64,000 nucleotides of DNA from Bdellovibrionales bacterium (GCA_016713885.1 JADJOF010000007.1:195519-259518), one strand, 5' to 3'. Shown: positions 39,625 through 48,849, numbered from the stretch's first letter. A program made the numbers and translations. Notes: generated by a model not told the origin, from the letters alone.

Positions 39625-40520
39625 GCGCCCGCCTTTCCAAATCGAGTTTGGATTTCTTGCTTCAGCCGCGCAGCCTGTTCCGCAGAAAGTGGCGGCGGAG
39701 ACTGGGCCTGGTCTGGTTGTGACGAGGATTGGGCGGGCGGCGCGTAAAGCTGAGCCCTAGGGGTGCAACGGTACTCCCCCTCCATGACGGCAATATGCGT
39801 CCGTGGGCGAGTGAGGAAATCAAATGTCGCCAACCACTCCCGGTCGTTCTTGCCACGGCAAAACTCCGACCTCGCGATTCTGTCGATGACATCGACCCAC
39901 CTTGCTCGATCAGGCTCCTCGCAGATTCTTGCAGATGCAGCTTTCCAGCGTTCTTGTGTTTTTTTGAATCGGCCCATATCCACTAGCGGCATTGGCTTTC
40001 CCGCCACAGACTTCATCCCCGACATTCTCGCGTTCCAAAGTTGAGCGAGCTCGGGCGGCTCAAAAGTTTCTCCCGTACCCTCTTCAAAAGAATCTACTAC
40101 ACAACACTCCACTACACTTGGAGTGTCGGGTGACACTTCGGTAAGTGTCGGTGAAGTGTCGGGTGACACTCTAGGTACCTTTAAATTCGAGTCCATAAGA
40201 CCAAGTCTCTGAAGTTTGTTGACGGCCGCCTGCTTAGCGCGGAAGCCATCCTTCGACTCGCCGTATTGAAACTCGAAGAACGTGACGAGGAAGAACTTGT
40301 CTGTATCAAATTTGATAACCTTCTCGCCAAACCACTCAGTCAGATTTGACTCTGTGACAGGAAATCCAAGATGAAAAGACATCTGAGGAAAGTCGCCGGG
40401 CCATATTCCGGCGTGATCGCACTGGTCGCAAAGATACAGAAACGCAAGCTTTGCCTTGAACGGTAGCTCACGGAACGACGGCCGCTTCCACTTGTCGGTG
40501 TCGGTGAATCGCTTAGGCAT
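39621..40520 (-). CDS. O-like replication initiator protein
   Basis: This is a 299-residue protein. The N-terminal winged-helix region starts RFTDTDKWKRPSFRELPFKA and continues AFLYLCDQCDHAGIWPGDF, as in phage replication proteins of the O/DnaT-DnaD type. A linker (115-145, SPDTSP...) is encoded by iterons. A C-terminal region (160-250) includes RWVDVIDRIARSEFCRGKND and WLATFDFLTRP. It should bind the origin and recruit host helicase. The gene also carries the putative origin. The C-terminal tail is Pro/Gln-rich. Confidence 0.8.
   Translation of the reverse strand: MPKRFTDTDKWKRPSFRELPFKAKLAFLYLCDQCDHAGIWPGDFPQMSFHLGFPVTESNLTEWFGEKVIKFDTDKFFLVTFFEFQYGESKDGFRAKQAAVNKLQRLGLMDSNLKVPRVSPDTSPTLTEVSPDTPSVVECCVVDSFEEGTGETFEPPELAQLWNARMSGMKSVAGKPMPLVDMGRFKKTQERWKAASARICEEPDRARWVDVIDRIARSEFCRGKNDREWLATFDFLTRPRTHIAVMEGEYRCTPRAQLYAPPAQSSSQPDQAQSPPPLSAEQAARLKQEIQTRFGKAGA
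40104..40170. repeat. Iterons/putative replication origin inside the initiator gene
   Basis: AGTGTCGGGTGACACT occurs at 40122-40137 and 40155-40170 (each itself an inverted repeat), with a shorter AGTGTCGGTGA at 40144-40154. A flanking inverted repeat (ACACTCC at 40104-40110, GGAGTGT at 40120-40126) adds to the array. Iterons inside the initiator gene are the arrangement of the lambda origin in O. Confidence 0.7.
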
Positions 40521-41310
40521 CGATCACCTCTGCCATCGAATCATTAAACTGCATGATGCCAGTCGAATTCATGACGTTTGCCGAAATGAGATCGAGCGAT
40601 AGGCCATGTTTTTCGTGGTACGTTAAAATGTCACGATGGAGTGACTGCCTATTGCAATGATACCAACGCTTTGATGCAAGACCGACGATGCGATTTACCT
40701 GCGCAATCATCGGATTCTCGCGTTCCAGTTTCTGCCAATAGCAGATCCTTGGGATGTAGTAAAGGAATGCGTCAACAGACTGAGTCGAGGTGTCCTTCAG
40801 GTAGGTCATAACCGATTTGTCGATAGCCGAATAAATGTCTTCAACGGAGTAACGCCGGAGCATATTGCGTATGTCCGATAGATACGTGTCTGATATTTTG
40901 AATTCCGAACTTCTGAGGTTACGATTTATATAGTCAGCGATAGACTTGATAGCGTTCTCCTCGAGACCGACCATCGAGTTTCGCCACTCTGCCATCATCG
41001 CGAGCTGTTCTTGCCTTAAGCTGATCGCCTTCATTTGATCGAGCTGCTTTTTGACGACGGTAGAGTCACTGAGAGTCCTGGCGCCCTTTCCTAGATTGCA
41101 GGAAACGCAGGAGGTGACGAGGTTTAGAACTTCGTTCTGGCCACCGGCCGCGACCGGATTGATATGATCGACGTGAAGGATTGCATCCGGCGCTGACATG
41201 CCACAATACTGGCAAGTAAAGGCATCACGTTTAAATACCTCAAAACGAAGCTTTTTCGAGATCGCCTTTCTGCTTACCTTCTTCTCATTCTGAATCGGAT
41301 CTTGTTCCAT
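40513..41310 (-). CDS. HNH endonuclease domain protein with long C-terminal region
   Basis: This is a 265-residue protein. Residues 25-75 are a McrA-type HNH: FKRDAFTCQYCG (Cys33, Cys36), LHVDHINPVAAGGQNEVLNL (His46, Asp48, His49, Asn59) and CVSCNLGKG (Cys68, Cys71). The long helical C terminus (85-265) has no recognised domain and may be a specificity or replication-related module. It is the first gene of the leftward replication unit and overlaps the initiator by 8 nt. Confidence 0.85.
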   Translation of the reverse strand: MEQDPIQNEKKVSRKAISKKLRFEVFKRDAFTCQYCGMSAPDAILHVDHINPVAAGGQNEVLNLVTSCVSCNLGKGARTLSDSTVVKKQLDQMKAISLRQEQLAMMAEWRNSMVGLEENAIKSIADYINRNLRSSEFKISDTYLSDIRNMLRRYSVEDIYSAIDKSVMTYLKDTSTQSVDAFLYYIPRICYWQKLERENPMIAQVNRIVGLASKRWYHCNRQSLHRDILTYHEKHGLSLDLISANVMNSTGIMQFNDSMAEVIDA

Positions 41311-41333
41311 TACCTGCCCCCCGGCGGTGCAAA

Positions 41334-41360
41334 ACTTTGTTGAGTTCTTGTTGAGTTTTT
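41334..41360. promoter_or_regulatory. Direct repeats upstream of the HNH/replication operon
   Basis: TTGTTGAGTT occurs twice in a row (starts 11 bp apart), followed by a T-run, between the HNH start and attP. It is a candidate operator for the replication operon. A -10-like TATCAT lies upstream on the minus strand. Confidence 0.4.
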
Positions 41361-41427
41361 TTGATATGATGACGATGAGTGGTGCGCGCGACTGCGCCCG
41401 AACAGCCTCAAAACAACACCCGAAAAG

Positions 41428-41681
41428 TTCACCAGTTTTTCACCAGATACTTCTCTGTTTCGTCGTTTTTGATTGTACTTAGCTGGACTCTCAAAATGAT
41501 GGTCAAACCATTGATAGGCTTGGGTTTCAGCGGAATGATTCGGGTTCTTCGGATTTGGTGCCTTACGTCTGGAACAGCCTTCTAAGCAGAGGGTCGCAGA
41601 TTCGAGTTCTGCCGGGGCCACCATAGCGTCAGGGCCAGTTGTCGGAAATTGAGAAAAATGGCATTTCACCAGTTTTTCACC
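41428..41681. other. Putative intact attP of the second phage
   Basis: The 17-bp sequence TTCACCAGTTTTTCACC occurs identically at 41428-41444 and 41665-41681, flanking a tRNA-Arg 3' fragment. A tRNA core between matching arm-type sites, with phage genes on both sides, is the structure of an unrecombined attP (or the central site of a tandem double lysogen). No ordinary gene is supported between 41311 and 41676. Confidence 0.7.
41577..41623 (+). other. 3' fragment of tRNA-Arg(TCT), att core
   Basis: The fragment has a CTTCTAA anticodon loop (anticodon TCT), a T-arm (GCAGATTCGAGTTCTGC) and acceptor end CGGGGCC followed by an encoded ACCA (41620-41623). The 5' half of a tRNA (D-arm and the GGCCCCG acceptor strand) is absent. 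The 3' end faces integrase 2. Confidence 0.8.
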
Positions 41682-42789
41682 CCACACTTTCGCGTCCTGT
41701 TCCGAGGCGGAAGTGCGCCGCAACTGCGTTTAATTGCTTCTCGTCGAATCGGATGTAGTGCTTCATCGCGACCTTCATCGACATGCCTAGAGCTGAACAG
41801 ACCACGACAGGGTTGAGCGCAGGATTTGAAAACGCCCGCGTCGCATAGCTCGCGCGGAAGTCATGGAATCGGCCGTCGATACCGAGCGCCTGCCTAAGCT
41901 TTGTCCACGGTTTCTTGAATCCGCCCTTGTCCATAGGGCGCTTTTCGTCCCACGCGTTCGGGAAAACATACGGGCTTTTCGGATAGTCGGCGCACTGTTT
42001 CTTCAGCGCCTCAATGACCTCGGAATGGATCGGAACCACACGACTCTGTCCGGTCTTCGTGTCTGTTTTCTTGAGCCTGATGCAGCCTGCGCCCCAGTCC
42101 ATTCGGTCTTTGGCGAGCTGCGTAATTTCACTCGACCGCATGCCCATGTACTGGGCCATGATGATCCAAAGCCTGACGGCCTGTTCCGGGGCCTGGACGC
42201 CATCCTTGCCGTCGCGGAACTGCATCAACTGCTCGTCTGTGTACGACTTCCCGACGCCATCGTCCTCGTCGTACTCTGCATCAGGGTTGTAAATGTCAGG
42301 CGCACGAATGATATACCCGACAGCAAGGCACCAACTAAAGAACCCGGAAAGGTACTTCCAATGGTTCAAAAACTTGGTCGCGTCCCCTGACTTCGACTTC
42401 TCTTTGACGTGGGCCATGTACTCAACCCAAGCGTCACCCGTGATCTGATCAACGCGCATCGATCCAAAGAATGGTTTATACCATCGCTCTCCGAAGTGAA
42501 TGTATTCCTTGATCGTGCGCTCACGGACCTTCGCAATGCCTCGAACCTTGCCCGTGGCCTTCGCTTCGATGAACTCTTCCCACGCGTCTTCAAAGATCTC
42601 TTTTTCACGACGCCAGTCCTCACCAAGAAGGATCGCCTTCTCGATGTCTTCAGCAAGCTTTTGCGCAACGGCAAAGTTCTTTGTGTTCAGCGCTTTCTGC
42701 ACACGTTGGCCCTTGCAAGAAAACCTTGCATGGTACCACTCGCCGATGCGCTTGATGCGGCTGTCTCTGGTGTCCTGATAGTGATTCAT
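41677..42789 (-). CDS. int: Tyrosine recombinase/phage integrase (integrase 2, tRNA-Arg type)
   Basis: This is a 370-residue protein. Catalytic residues: Arg218 in MGMRSSEI, His309 and Arg312 in FHDFRASY, and Tyr345 in KHYIRF. The position of the second His/Trp holds Ser332 (VCSALGM). The N-terminal region (1-170) should bind the TTCACC arm sites. It differs strongly from integrase 1, showing exchange of the integration module. ATGA overlap with the excisionase-like gene. Confidence 0.94.
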   Translation of the reverse strand: MNHYQDTRDSRIKRIGEWYHARFSCKGQRVQKALNTKNFAVAQKLAEDIEKAILLGEDWRREKEIFEDAWEEFIEAKATGKVRGIAKVRERTIKEYIHFGERWYKPFFGSMRVDQITGDAWVEYMAHVKEKSKSGDATKFLNHWKYLSGFFSWCLAVGYIIRAPDIYNPDAEYDEDDGVGKSYTDEQLMQFRDGKDGVQAPEQAVRLWIIMAQYMGMRSSEITQLAKDRMDWGAGCIRLKKTDTKTGQSRVVPIHSEVIEALKKQCADYPKSPYVFPNAWDEKRPMDKGGFKKPWTKLRQALGIDGRFHDFRASYATRAFSNPALNPVVVCSALGMSMKVAMKHYIRFDEKQLNAVAAHFRLGTGRESVG

Positions 42790-42995
42790 GACGCGTTCTT
42801 ACGCTTGATCCATTTCCTAATTTCGTCCGGATCAAATCGACGATGCCGCCCGATCTTGATTGACGGTATCTGATTCGTCGCAACGTAGAGCTTCAATGTC
42901 GATATTGGAATCGACGTGAACTCGCGAACGTCTTCGATCAACCAAAGTCGCTCCATCTTTTGCTGTGAAATCTTTGATGATTTTCTCTCTTCCAT
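42786..42995 (-). CDS. Excisionase-like HTH protein of the second phage
   Basis: This is a 69-residue protein with a single HTH_17-type domain: LWLIEDVREFTSIPISTLKL, then IPSIKIGRHRRFDPDEIRKW (wing). It follows the helicase/methyltransferase stop directly (TGATG overlap) and couples to integrase 2. Only distantly related to the equivalent gene at 4878. Confidence 0.8.
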   Translation of the reverse strand: MEERKSSKISQQKMERLWLIEDVREFTSIPISTLKLYVATNQIPSIKIGRHRRFDPDEIRKWIKRKNAS

Positions 42996-45331
42996 CACAC
43001 CAACTCCATGCTTAGCTGTCCTTCAAGTGGCTCATCAATAATCTCGTCACCATCCTCAACGATAGCGACTGGCTTGTTTCGATTGTGAAAGTTGACGGCT
43101 GCATCTCTAGGATTGACCGTCACCTTGAACGAGTCTCGGTCATTCGTGCCGTTCATGACTGCGTCTTCAGCGTGCGCAATCATTCTATGAGCAAGATCAA
43201 AGTAGCTCCGCTTAAGTTCTGCACCGACAAATCGACGTCCCATTTGAACCGAAACGACGCCTTCTGATCCGATACCAGTAAACGGCGAGAACACGAGGTC
43301 ATCTTTCGCCGACCACAGGTCAAGGCACCGATGAATCAGATCAAGTTGAAGTGGTGCGATGTGACGCTCGTCCTCATCTTCGCGAGCAATGCGGCCGTTG
43401 AGAGTATTTGACTGCTTGATGTCAAACCACACTGGGCTTGCATAGTGCTGCCATCTATCCACAGGGAACTCCTCAGGAGTGTGCGCGATCGGCTTCGTAT
43501 TCACGCCGGGCTTTCGGAATGTGACCACGTAGTCAGGCAGACCTTGGCGGCTCATAGATGAGTCTTTCTTGATCTGCTTCCATAGAAGTCCAAGCGCCTT
43601 TGTCCGTTGCATCGCAACGACTGGATCTTTCCAAATACACACCTCAGAGTGATAGATGAATCCACGCTTTTGAAACTCACGGATGACGTCACCTCTGAAG
43701 TCACGAATGCCGATCACGCCGTCACGCTGCTTTGACGTTGTCAGATTCATGCAGTGAATCGACACGTTTCGACCTGGACGCATGATGCGAGCCATCTCAT
43801 CAACCAAGAATCCGAAATGGACCCAGAACTCGTCGTAGTTCTTTGAGTTTCCCATGTCCCGATCACTGTTTGAGTAAGTGTAAAGCGATGAGAACGGCGG
43901 CGAGAATACCGAGTAGTCAATCGAATTGGAGTCAATTGACCTAGCGACCTCAACGCAATCACCGTTGTAAATGTCGAATAGCCTGCCTGATTCACGGCGA
44001 AGATTATAGGTCGAGACCTCACGAGTGAGCTGTCTGACTTCGCGCTCTTGAAACTCTCTCATGTGCTCAACGAGTGACGCCGCCATCTCTTCAGCCTGCG
44101 CCTCTTTCCGTTTGATGTTCTCAAGGACTGGACCCTCAGCAGCGTGAGCGATCATGGTCACAGTCACGGGCCTAGTCTGACCGAAACGGTAGCAGCGGCG
44201 AATCGCCTGATATATCTGCTCAAAGGAATCACTTAAACCTACGAATGCCATTTGATTGCAGTGCTGCCAATTCAAACCAAACCCTGCGATTTTTGGCTTG
44301 CTGATTAGAACGCGAAGCCTGCCTTCTGCGAAATCAATCAAGGCCTTCTCTTTCTTCTCAAGCTTGTCAGATCCTTTGATCTCGACCGATCCCGGAATCA
44401 GACTAGCAAGCTTCTCACTCTCATCGTTTCTATGGCACCACACGACGAACGGACCTTCGGACTTGTTGACCAAGTCAGCGCAAGCCGAGACGCGCTCGTC
44501 TACCGTTTCGCGCTTTACTTGTTGACGGGCCTGAATGCCGTACACTTCCGGCGCAGTCTCAGTCATCTCACCAACGCTATGCATATTCATGATGAGCTCT
44601 GGCAAGTCGTAGCCTTCAGCCGAGAACCCGATATCAGATGGCTTTTTGATAAATACAGACCATGTCGCAAGCCACTCCCAGAACTTCGCTTTGCCGTGAC
44701 CTTTAAGCCGCCACTTTGAAGTCTCGCCCGAGTCATGGATGAAAAACATCGAGAGCATTTCAACTTGGCTCATGACGCCAAGAAACTCAGCTTGTGAGCC
44801 GAGCTCCATGAAGTCATTGGGCGATGGCGTCGCAGTACAGCTAAGCCTGTACGGTATCTTTGAGCAGAGCTCAATCACCTGCGCCCTGGTCTTTGAATCC
44901 TGATGCTTAATGATCGACGACTCATCAAGACAGACGCCGTCGAAGTATCCGCGCTCAATGCCATCTCTAAAGTTCTCGAGCATCTCGTAGTTCGTGATGT
45001 AAATGCCGGTCTCTTCGTCAAACTCGCGCGCGTACTTGATCGGAATGCCAAGCTTGTCAGCTTCGCGTATCGTCTGCTGCGCAACGCAAAGAGGCGCCAC
45101 GATCAACACTCGATTGCCAGTGTACTGATGAACAGCCTCAGCCCATGCGCTTTGGATGAATGACTTGCCTAGTCCAGTGTCGGCGAATACCGCTGCGCGC
45201 CCACGCTTTAAAGCCCATTTTACGATTGCGGCTTGAAACGGAAACAGCATCTCAGGCAGTGGCATATTGGCGTCAAAGCCAGACGGCGCATCGTAGCGCG
45301 CTTTTGAGTTTAAGAATGTCTGATAGTCCAT
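42995..45331 (-). CDS. Helicase/DNA-methyltransferase fusion, second copy
   Basis: 778 residues, with all helicase and methyltransferase motifs of the 5060 copy. Differences are a few residues in the methyltransferase half (for example Asn for Asp just before the SPPF region, YFDLAHRM for YFDLAYRM) plus many silent changes, mostly in the first kilobase. The helicase half is almost identical at DNA level, so a recombination breakpoint lies near 44.1 kb. Confidence 0.85.
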   Translation of the reverse strand: MDYQTFLNSKARYDAPSGFDANMPLPEMLFPFQAAIVKWALKRGRAAVFADTGLGKSFIQSAWAEAVHQYTGNRVLIVAPLCVAQQTIREADKLGIPIKYAREFDEETGIYITNYEMLENFRDGIERGYFDGVCLDESSIIKHQDSKTRAQVIELCSKIPYRLSCTATPSPNDFMELGSQAEFLGVMSQVEMLSMFFIHDSGETSKWRLKGHGKAKFWEWLATWSVFIKKPSDIGFSAEGYDLPELIMNMHSVGEMTETAPEVYGIQARQQVKRETVDERVSACADLVNKSEGPFVVWCHRNDESEKLASLIPGSVEIKGSDKLEKKEKALIDFAEGRLRVLISKPKIAGFGLNWQHCNQMAFVGLSDSFEQIYQAIRRCYRFGQTRPVTVTMIAHAAEGPVLENIKRKEAQAEEMAASLVEHMREFQEREVRQLTREVSTYNLRRESGRLFDIYNGDCVEVARSIDSNSIDYSVFSPPFSSLYTYSNSDRDMGNSKNYDEFWVHFGFLVDEMARIMRPGRNVSIHCMNLTTSKQRDGVIGIRDFRGDVIREFQKRGFIYHSEVCIWKDPVVAMQRTKALGLLWKQIKKDSSMSRQGLPDYVVTFRKPGVNTKPIAHTPEEFPVDRWQHYASPVWFDIKQSNTLNGRIAREDEDERHIAPLQLDLIHRCLDLWSAKDDLVFSPFTGIGSEGVVSVQMGRRFVGAELKRSYFDLAHRMIAHAEDAVMNGTNDRDSFKVTVNPRDAAVNFHNRNKPVAIVEDGDEIIDEPLEGQLSMELV

Positions 45332-45351
45332 AGTCGTCCCCCCGGAAACAC

Positions 45352-45564
45352 TCACGGCTTCACCTCTATCCCCTCTAAGACTTCTCGCATTTCGGCGAGC
45401 GCTTTGGTTGATATATCGAAGCAAACATTCCTGTCGACAGTTTCGCACTGGCAATCGATCGAGATTCGCTCCAACGCTTTTATTGCCAACAACATCGCTT
45501 TACTGTGTGCAATGGCTGTCAATTTAACGCCGTCTAGCATCTTAAGAATTTCGGTGTCGGTCAT
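45352..45564 (-). CDS. Small phage protein, second copy
   Basis: 70 residues, identical to the protein at 7417-7629, with the same overlap to its upstream neighbour. Confidence 0.65.
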   Translation of the reverse strand: MTDTEILKMLDGVKLTAIAHSKAMLLAIKALERISIDCQCETVDRNVCFDISTKALAEMREVLEGIEVKP

Positions 45565-45796
45565 TTGAACACCAGTAAAATTATTGTGACGAGTACCACA
45601 TGCCCAATAGCGACGACGAGAAACGAAATTGGAGTTACCTCAATCACAGTTTCGCCTCGCAAGTATAGACCTTGTCTTTTATAACCATAGGAATACCGTT
45701 CTCGAGGCGATCCTCGATCGCCAAAACAGCAAGGCCCATTCCAATAAGAACCGACACTACGCCAACCAAAATAACTGTTGGAACCTTAACACTCAC
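45561..45796 (-). pseudogene. Two-helix membrane protein, frameshifted second copy
   Basis: One A is missing (CCATAGG against CCATAAGG at about 7752), which truncates the protein after the first membrane helix. The downstream ATGA overlap survives. A sequencing error is more likely than a mutation. Confidence 0.65.
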
Positions 45797-46056
45797 GACG
45801 CTGCCTCTTTCTCTTTCTCTTTCTCTGTAACTGTGTATCCGCACCCGCGAAGGTATTCCGCGAGCTCGTCATTGCCGTGAAACTCGATCACCTGATCAAG
45901 TGACGCATGCTTTTTTAAATATTGAACCATGAGATCAACGCCGATCTCTTTCAGCAGGAGATCCATGTCGCTTAGGCACTTGTAGTATTCCGAGATCATG
46001 CTCGGCGGTAACTGCTCAAGGACGTCAGTCGGCTGAACGTAGATGTTGAGTCTCAT
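45793..46056 (-). CDS. Small phage protein, second copy
   Basis: 87 residues. It differs from the 7859 copy at two or three residues near the N terminus. It keeps the Glu-Lys microsatellite tract. Confidence 0.65.
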   Translation of the reverse strand: MRLNIYVQPTDVLEQLPPSMISEYYKCLSDMDLLLKEIGVDLMVQYLKKHASLDQVIEFHGNDELAEYLRGCGYTVTEKEKEKEAAS

Positions 46057-46298
46057 TGCGCCCTCTGTTCTGTGCGCAGTGCGCGATACGCCCGAGAGAA
46101 CTCCAGGCCAACAGCCTCTTGGAAGTTCACGCCACGCTCTTCAAGCGCAACGATTGCATCTCCTGCGATCTTGCCTTCATTCGTTCGGTCTTCACCGTTC
46201 ACATAGTGCGACACAAGCTCAACGTCCTGAGAGAACCCAAAGACGTGCCGAGCTCCTTTGATTTCAAATTGTAGGTAGACGACGCGACGAAAGGTCAT
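46053..46298 (-). CDS. Small phage protein, second copy
   Basis: 81 residues. The C terminus differs from the 8119 copy (RALRTEQRAQ for RAIQPEQRAQ), with further silent and amino-acid changes. ATGA-coupled to the exonuclease gene. Confidence 0.65.
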   Translation of the reverse strand: MTFRRVVYLQFEIKGARHVFGFSQDVELVSHYVNGEDRTNEGKIAGDAIVALEERGVNFQEAVGLEFSRAYRALRTEQRAQ

Positions 46299-46987
46299 GC
46301 CCACTGATCTCCCCACTTGAAATTAAGCTTTGCGAGCATCTCGTCCATATCTGAAACAAAGCGCGGAATAAGATCAGAAAACGCCTTCATCTTCTCTTCA
46401 TCGCGGCGAACAGTCAGAACCTTGATCGGGTTCTTTTTCATGGCCGGATGGTATTGGACGAAGTCCCATGCATCCGCGTCCATAACCCAAAGACAGAACT
46501 GATACTGCCAAACGTACTCAGGCTTGATCTTGTCGTCGGTCGCAAAGCGAACGAAATGCATCGGATTGTACGGGCATTTGATTTCAACGCCACGATAGCC
46601 GTCAATGTCCTTGACCATGCCATCAGGCGAACAGCCGACGCGAAACGAATCGTCTTTAAAAACAAATGGCAACTCTTCAACGATTGTGCCCTTCATGAAC
46701 TCATAAGATGAGCGAGCCGCATCCTCATGCTGATTGCCCCAATCAAGATACTTTGAGTTGAGCTCTTCCATCTGGCCTGTGGCGACCTGCGACACAAGCT
46801 CAGCCATGTAGGTCGCTCTGGTCTCTGAATCAAGCTTTGCGACTGCGCGCGAGGCATTGCTTGCCGATATGACGCCAAGTTTCACGCGAAACCATTCAGC
46901 CGATGTTTGAGCCGCGTGATTTGCGTTGAATCCAAAACGCTCAGCAAACACGTCGTGAAGTTCTGTGATCTGTTCTCTGGTTTTCAT
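46295..46987 (-). CDS. YqaJ-type exonuclease, second allele
   Basis: 230 residues. All catalytic residues are as in the 8361 copy. It differs at about a dozen positions (N-terminal TELHDVFAERFGFNANHAAQ) and many silent sites. This density of change contrasts with the identical flanks and marks a true allelic tract. Confidence 0.92.
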   Translation of the reverse strand: MKTREQITELHDVFAERFGFNANHAAQTSAEWFRVKLGVISASNASRAVAKLDSETRATYMAELVSQVATGQMEELNSKYLDWGNQHEDAARSSYEFMKGTIVEELPFVFKDDSFRVGCSPDGMVKDIDGYRGVEIKCPYNPMHFVRFATDDKIKPEYVWQYQFCLWVMDADAWDFVQYHPAMKKNPIKVLTVRRDEEKMKAFSDLIPRFVSDMDEMLAKLNFKWGDQWA

Positions 46988-47913
46988 GTTTTCGCCTTCT
47001 GGTCTATAAACCCGTTAAGCATTACTATTGATCGCTGGATCTCTTGATCTGTGAGCTCACTAATCGATGTGATTTGGCGGCTGAAGGATCTAGCCGCGTG
47101 CTCGATGAACTTGTCTTCTGTTCGTCCAAGTTCTGAGAGCATTGAGCCGATCTGCGAAAGTTTCTCATCACGGTCGGAACTAGGTGCCGCAATGGTCGGA
47201 GTATTGAAGTCGATCGGATCAGCCTCGTTTGAAACCGCAATTGCCTCATCAAACCGGCGATGATCTGTCATTGGCCACGTCTTATAGGCTTTTCGGATCA
47301 CCGTTTTCTTGATCATGTCATGCTTGTCCGTCTGCCAAGGTGTTGAAACGCCCTTTGTCTTGTGCGCCTTCCATGAATCAGAACGGTCGCGAATCGCCTC
47401 GATCTCAAGCATGTTCATTGTGGTAGTTAAGAACTCACCGTCAGTCGTCTTTGCAACGCAGTAGGCGCCGACAAGTTCACCGCGCGACTCGCTGAATGGA
47501 TTGAACTCATGAATCGGCTTTACGCCTGGGCCTCTTGATTCAAACTTATCGCCTGAGAACACAACGTCAGCGTGCGCCCACTTGATCGCACCGCAATCAG
47601 TCGCAAGCTTCAGGAGTCCGATATACGACACCGCAAGGATGATCTTTTTGTCTCGTGGCAATAAATACGCAAGCTTGTGAACCGGGTTCAATGACAGGCC
47701 AATGGCCGCGACATTGATGACTGCGCGCTTCAGAGAATCAGGACTGCTTTGCGCGATGCCCGACAAGTATTGATTGTCTTTCAAGATGCCGATTGCAAAC
47801 GATGCCTCACGCTCGAAGTTCACAGCGCCATGGATCTGCGCAAGCTGTGCGAACTCAGCGCCGGCCGACTGTACGATTTGCCGCATGTTTTCGATTTGGG
47901 CTGGCAGACTCAT
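46984..47913 (-). CDS. recT: RecT family annealing protein, second allele
   Basis: 309 residues. It is conserved with the 9050 copy except for scattered substitutions (NMLEIEAIRD, ITSISELTD) and silent changes concentrated in the C-terminal half. Confidence 0.93.
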   Translation of the reverse strand: MSLPAQIENMRQIVQSAGAEFAQLAQIHGAVNFEREASFAIGILKDNQYLSGIAQSSPDSLKRAVINVAAIGLSLNPVHKLAYLLPRDKKIILAVSYIGLLKLATDCGAIKWAHADVVFSGDKFESRGPGVKPIHEFNPFSESRGELVGAYCVAKTTDGEFLTTTMNMLEIEAIRDRSDSWKAHKTKGVSTPWQTDKHDMIKKTVIRKAYKTWPMTDHRRFDEAIAVSNEADPIDFNTPTIAAPSSDRDEKLSQIGSMLSELGRTEDKFIEHAARSFSRQITSISELTDQEIQRSIVMLNGFIDQKAKT

Positions 47914-48170
47914 TTGCGTTCACCTAGCGCCATGACTCGCACCCGCTCCTTGGCCATCCGAACTCGGTCAAACAGATCCTCAACAAGGAACCGAAGGTCC
48001 TCGTCGCTTTCGTCGATGAGACTCTCCATCGATGCCCCTGCGAGCAGCTCAAGGAATATTCGCCGAGCTTCGGCAATGCCGTCCTGACGACCAAGAGCTT
48101 GCGCATCTTTGATCTCTTTCTTGTATAATTCGAAATCGAGAATGATGTCTTTCCGGCGCAGGTCGCTCAT
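47910..48170 (-). CDS. Small helical protein, second copy
   Basis: 86 residues, identical to the 9976 copy. The divergent tract ends at the recT 5' end. Confidence 0.65.
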   Translation of the reverse strand: MSDLRRKDIILDFELYKKEIKDAQALGRQDGIAEARRIFLELLAGASMESLIDESDEDLRFLVEDLFDRVRMAKERVRVMALGERK

Positions 48171-48274
48171 TTCAATCCTCTCAGTATTTTTCGAAGGTTT
48201 TCAGCCATGCCCCAGGCGCCCATCGCCTCGAGCCTTTGGATCATCGCGTGGAGGCGCTCAACTGATTCGCTCAT
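48167..48274 (-). CDS. 35-residue small protein, second copy
   Basis: Identical to 10233-10340, with the same ATGA coupling on both sides. Confidence 0.5.
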   Translation of the reverse strand: MSESVERLHAMIQRLEAMGAWGMAENLRKILRGLK

Positions 48275-48486
48275 GACTCACCAATCCTTTCGCACCTTGA
48301 ACATGCGCCATCGCTCCAGCAGCTATCAGTCGCGTGCATTTCGCCAAACTCATCGATAGGTCCGATTTGAAACTTCGTGCAGGCGCCGGCTTCCGCACAG
48401 CACATCTCAGCAGCGGCAGCACTCATCGGCTGTTTTCCGCAAGCCACAAGCGACAGCGAAAGAAGAATGACAGCGATACGGATCAT
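48271..48486 (-). CDS. Small Cys-rich lipoprotein, second copy
   Basis: 71 residues, identical to the 10337 copy, with the same lipobox. Confidence 0.7.
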   Translation of the reverse strand: MIRIAVILLSLSLVACGKQPMSAAAAEMCCAEAGACTKFQIGPIDEFGEMHATDSCWSDGACSRCERIGES

Positions 48487-48767
48487 CGATCACCGCCAGC
48501 TCTCAGCATGTCGAAGTCACGAATGCGATCGACCTCATCCATTGGATCTGGCGTGAGTGACTCATGCGTGCGCTTATTGGTTTTGAAGTATTGATCGAGC
48601 GCCCACTTCGAAAGATCCTGTCTTTCAACCGGTGTCAGAAAATCAGTGATGTCTGTCTCACGGCCGCTCATTCCCACTTTAAAAACGTACATATCCACGA
48701 CGGCGCCATATTCGATTTGAGCTTCGATTCTGATCATCAACTCAAGGTCAGCGTATGTTTCAAACAT
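48483..48767 (-). CDS. First early-operon protein, second copy
   Basis: 94 residues. It differs at residues 10-12 (LELMIRIEAQ for LEMSLRIEAQ). Confidence 0.65.
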   Translation of the reverse strand: MFETYADLELMIRIEAQIEYGAVVDMYVFKVGMSGRETDITDFLTPVERQDLSKWALDQYFKTNKRTHESLTPDPMDEVDRIRDFDMLRAGGDR

Positions 48768-48849
48768 TTGGCCTCCAGATTTCGGGTAAAGAATTCCCTC
48801 GCGCAGTTTTCACTGCACGGTTTTTAAGCATCTCTGTTATGGTGCGGAA

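Noticed and set aside
41310..41723. 137-residue minus-strand frame over the attP region
   Set aside because: It spans tRNA and arm sites and the integrase 2 C terminus. The sequence is explained by attP.
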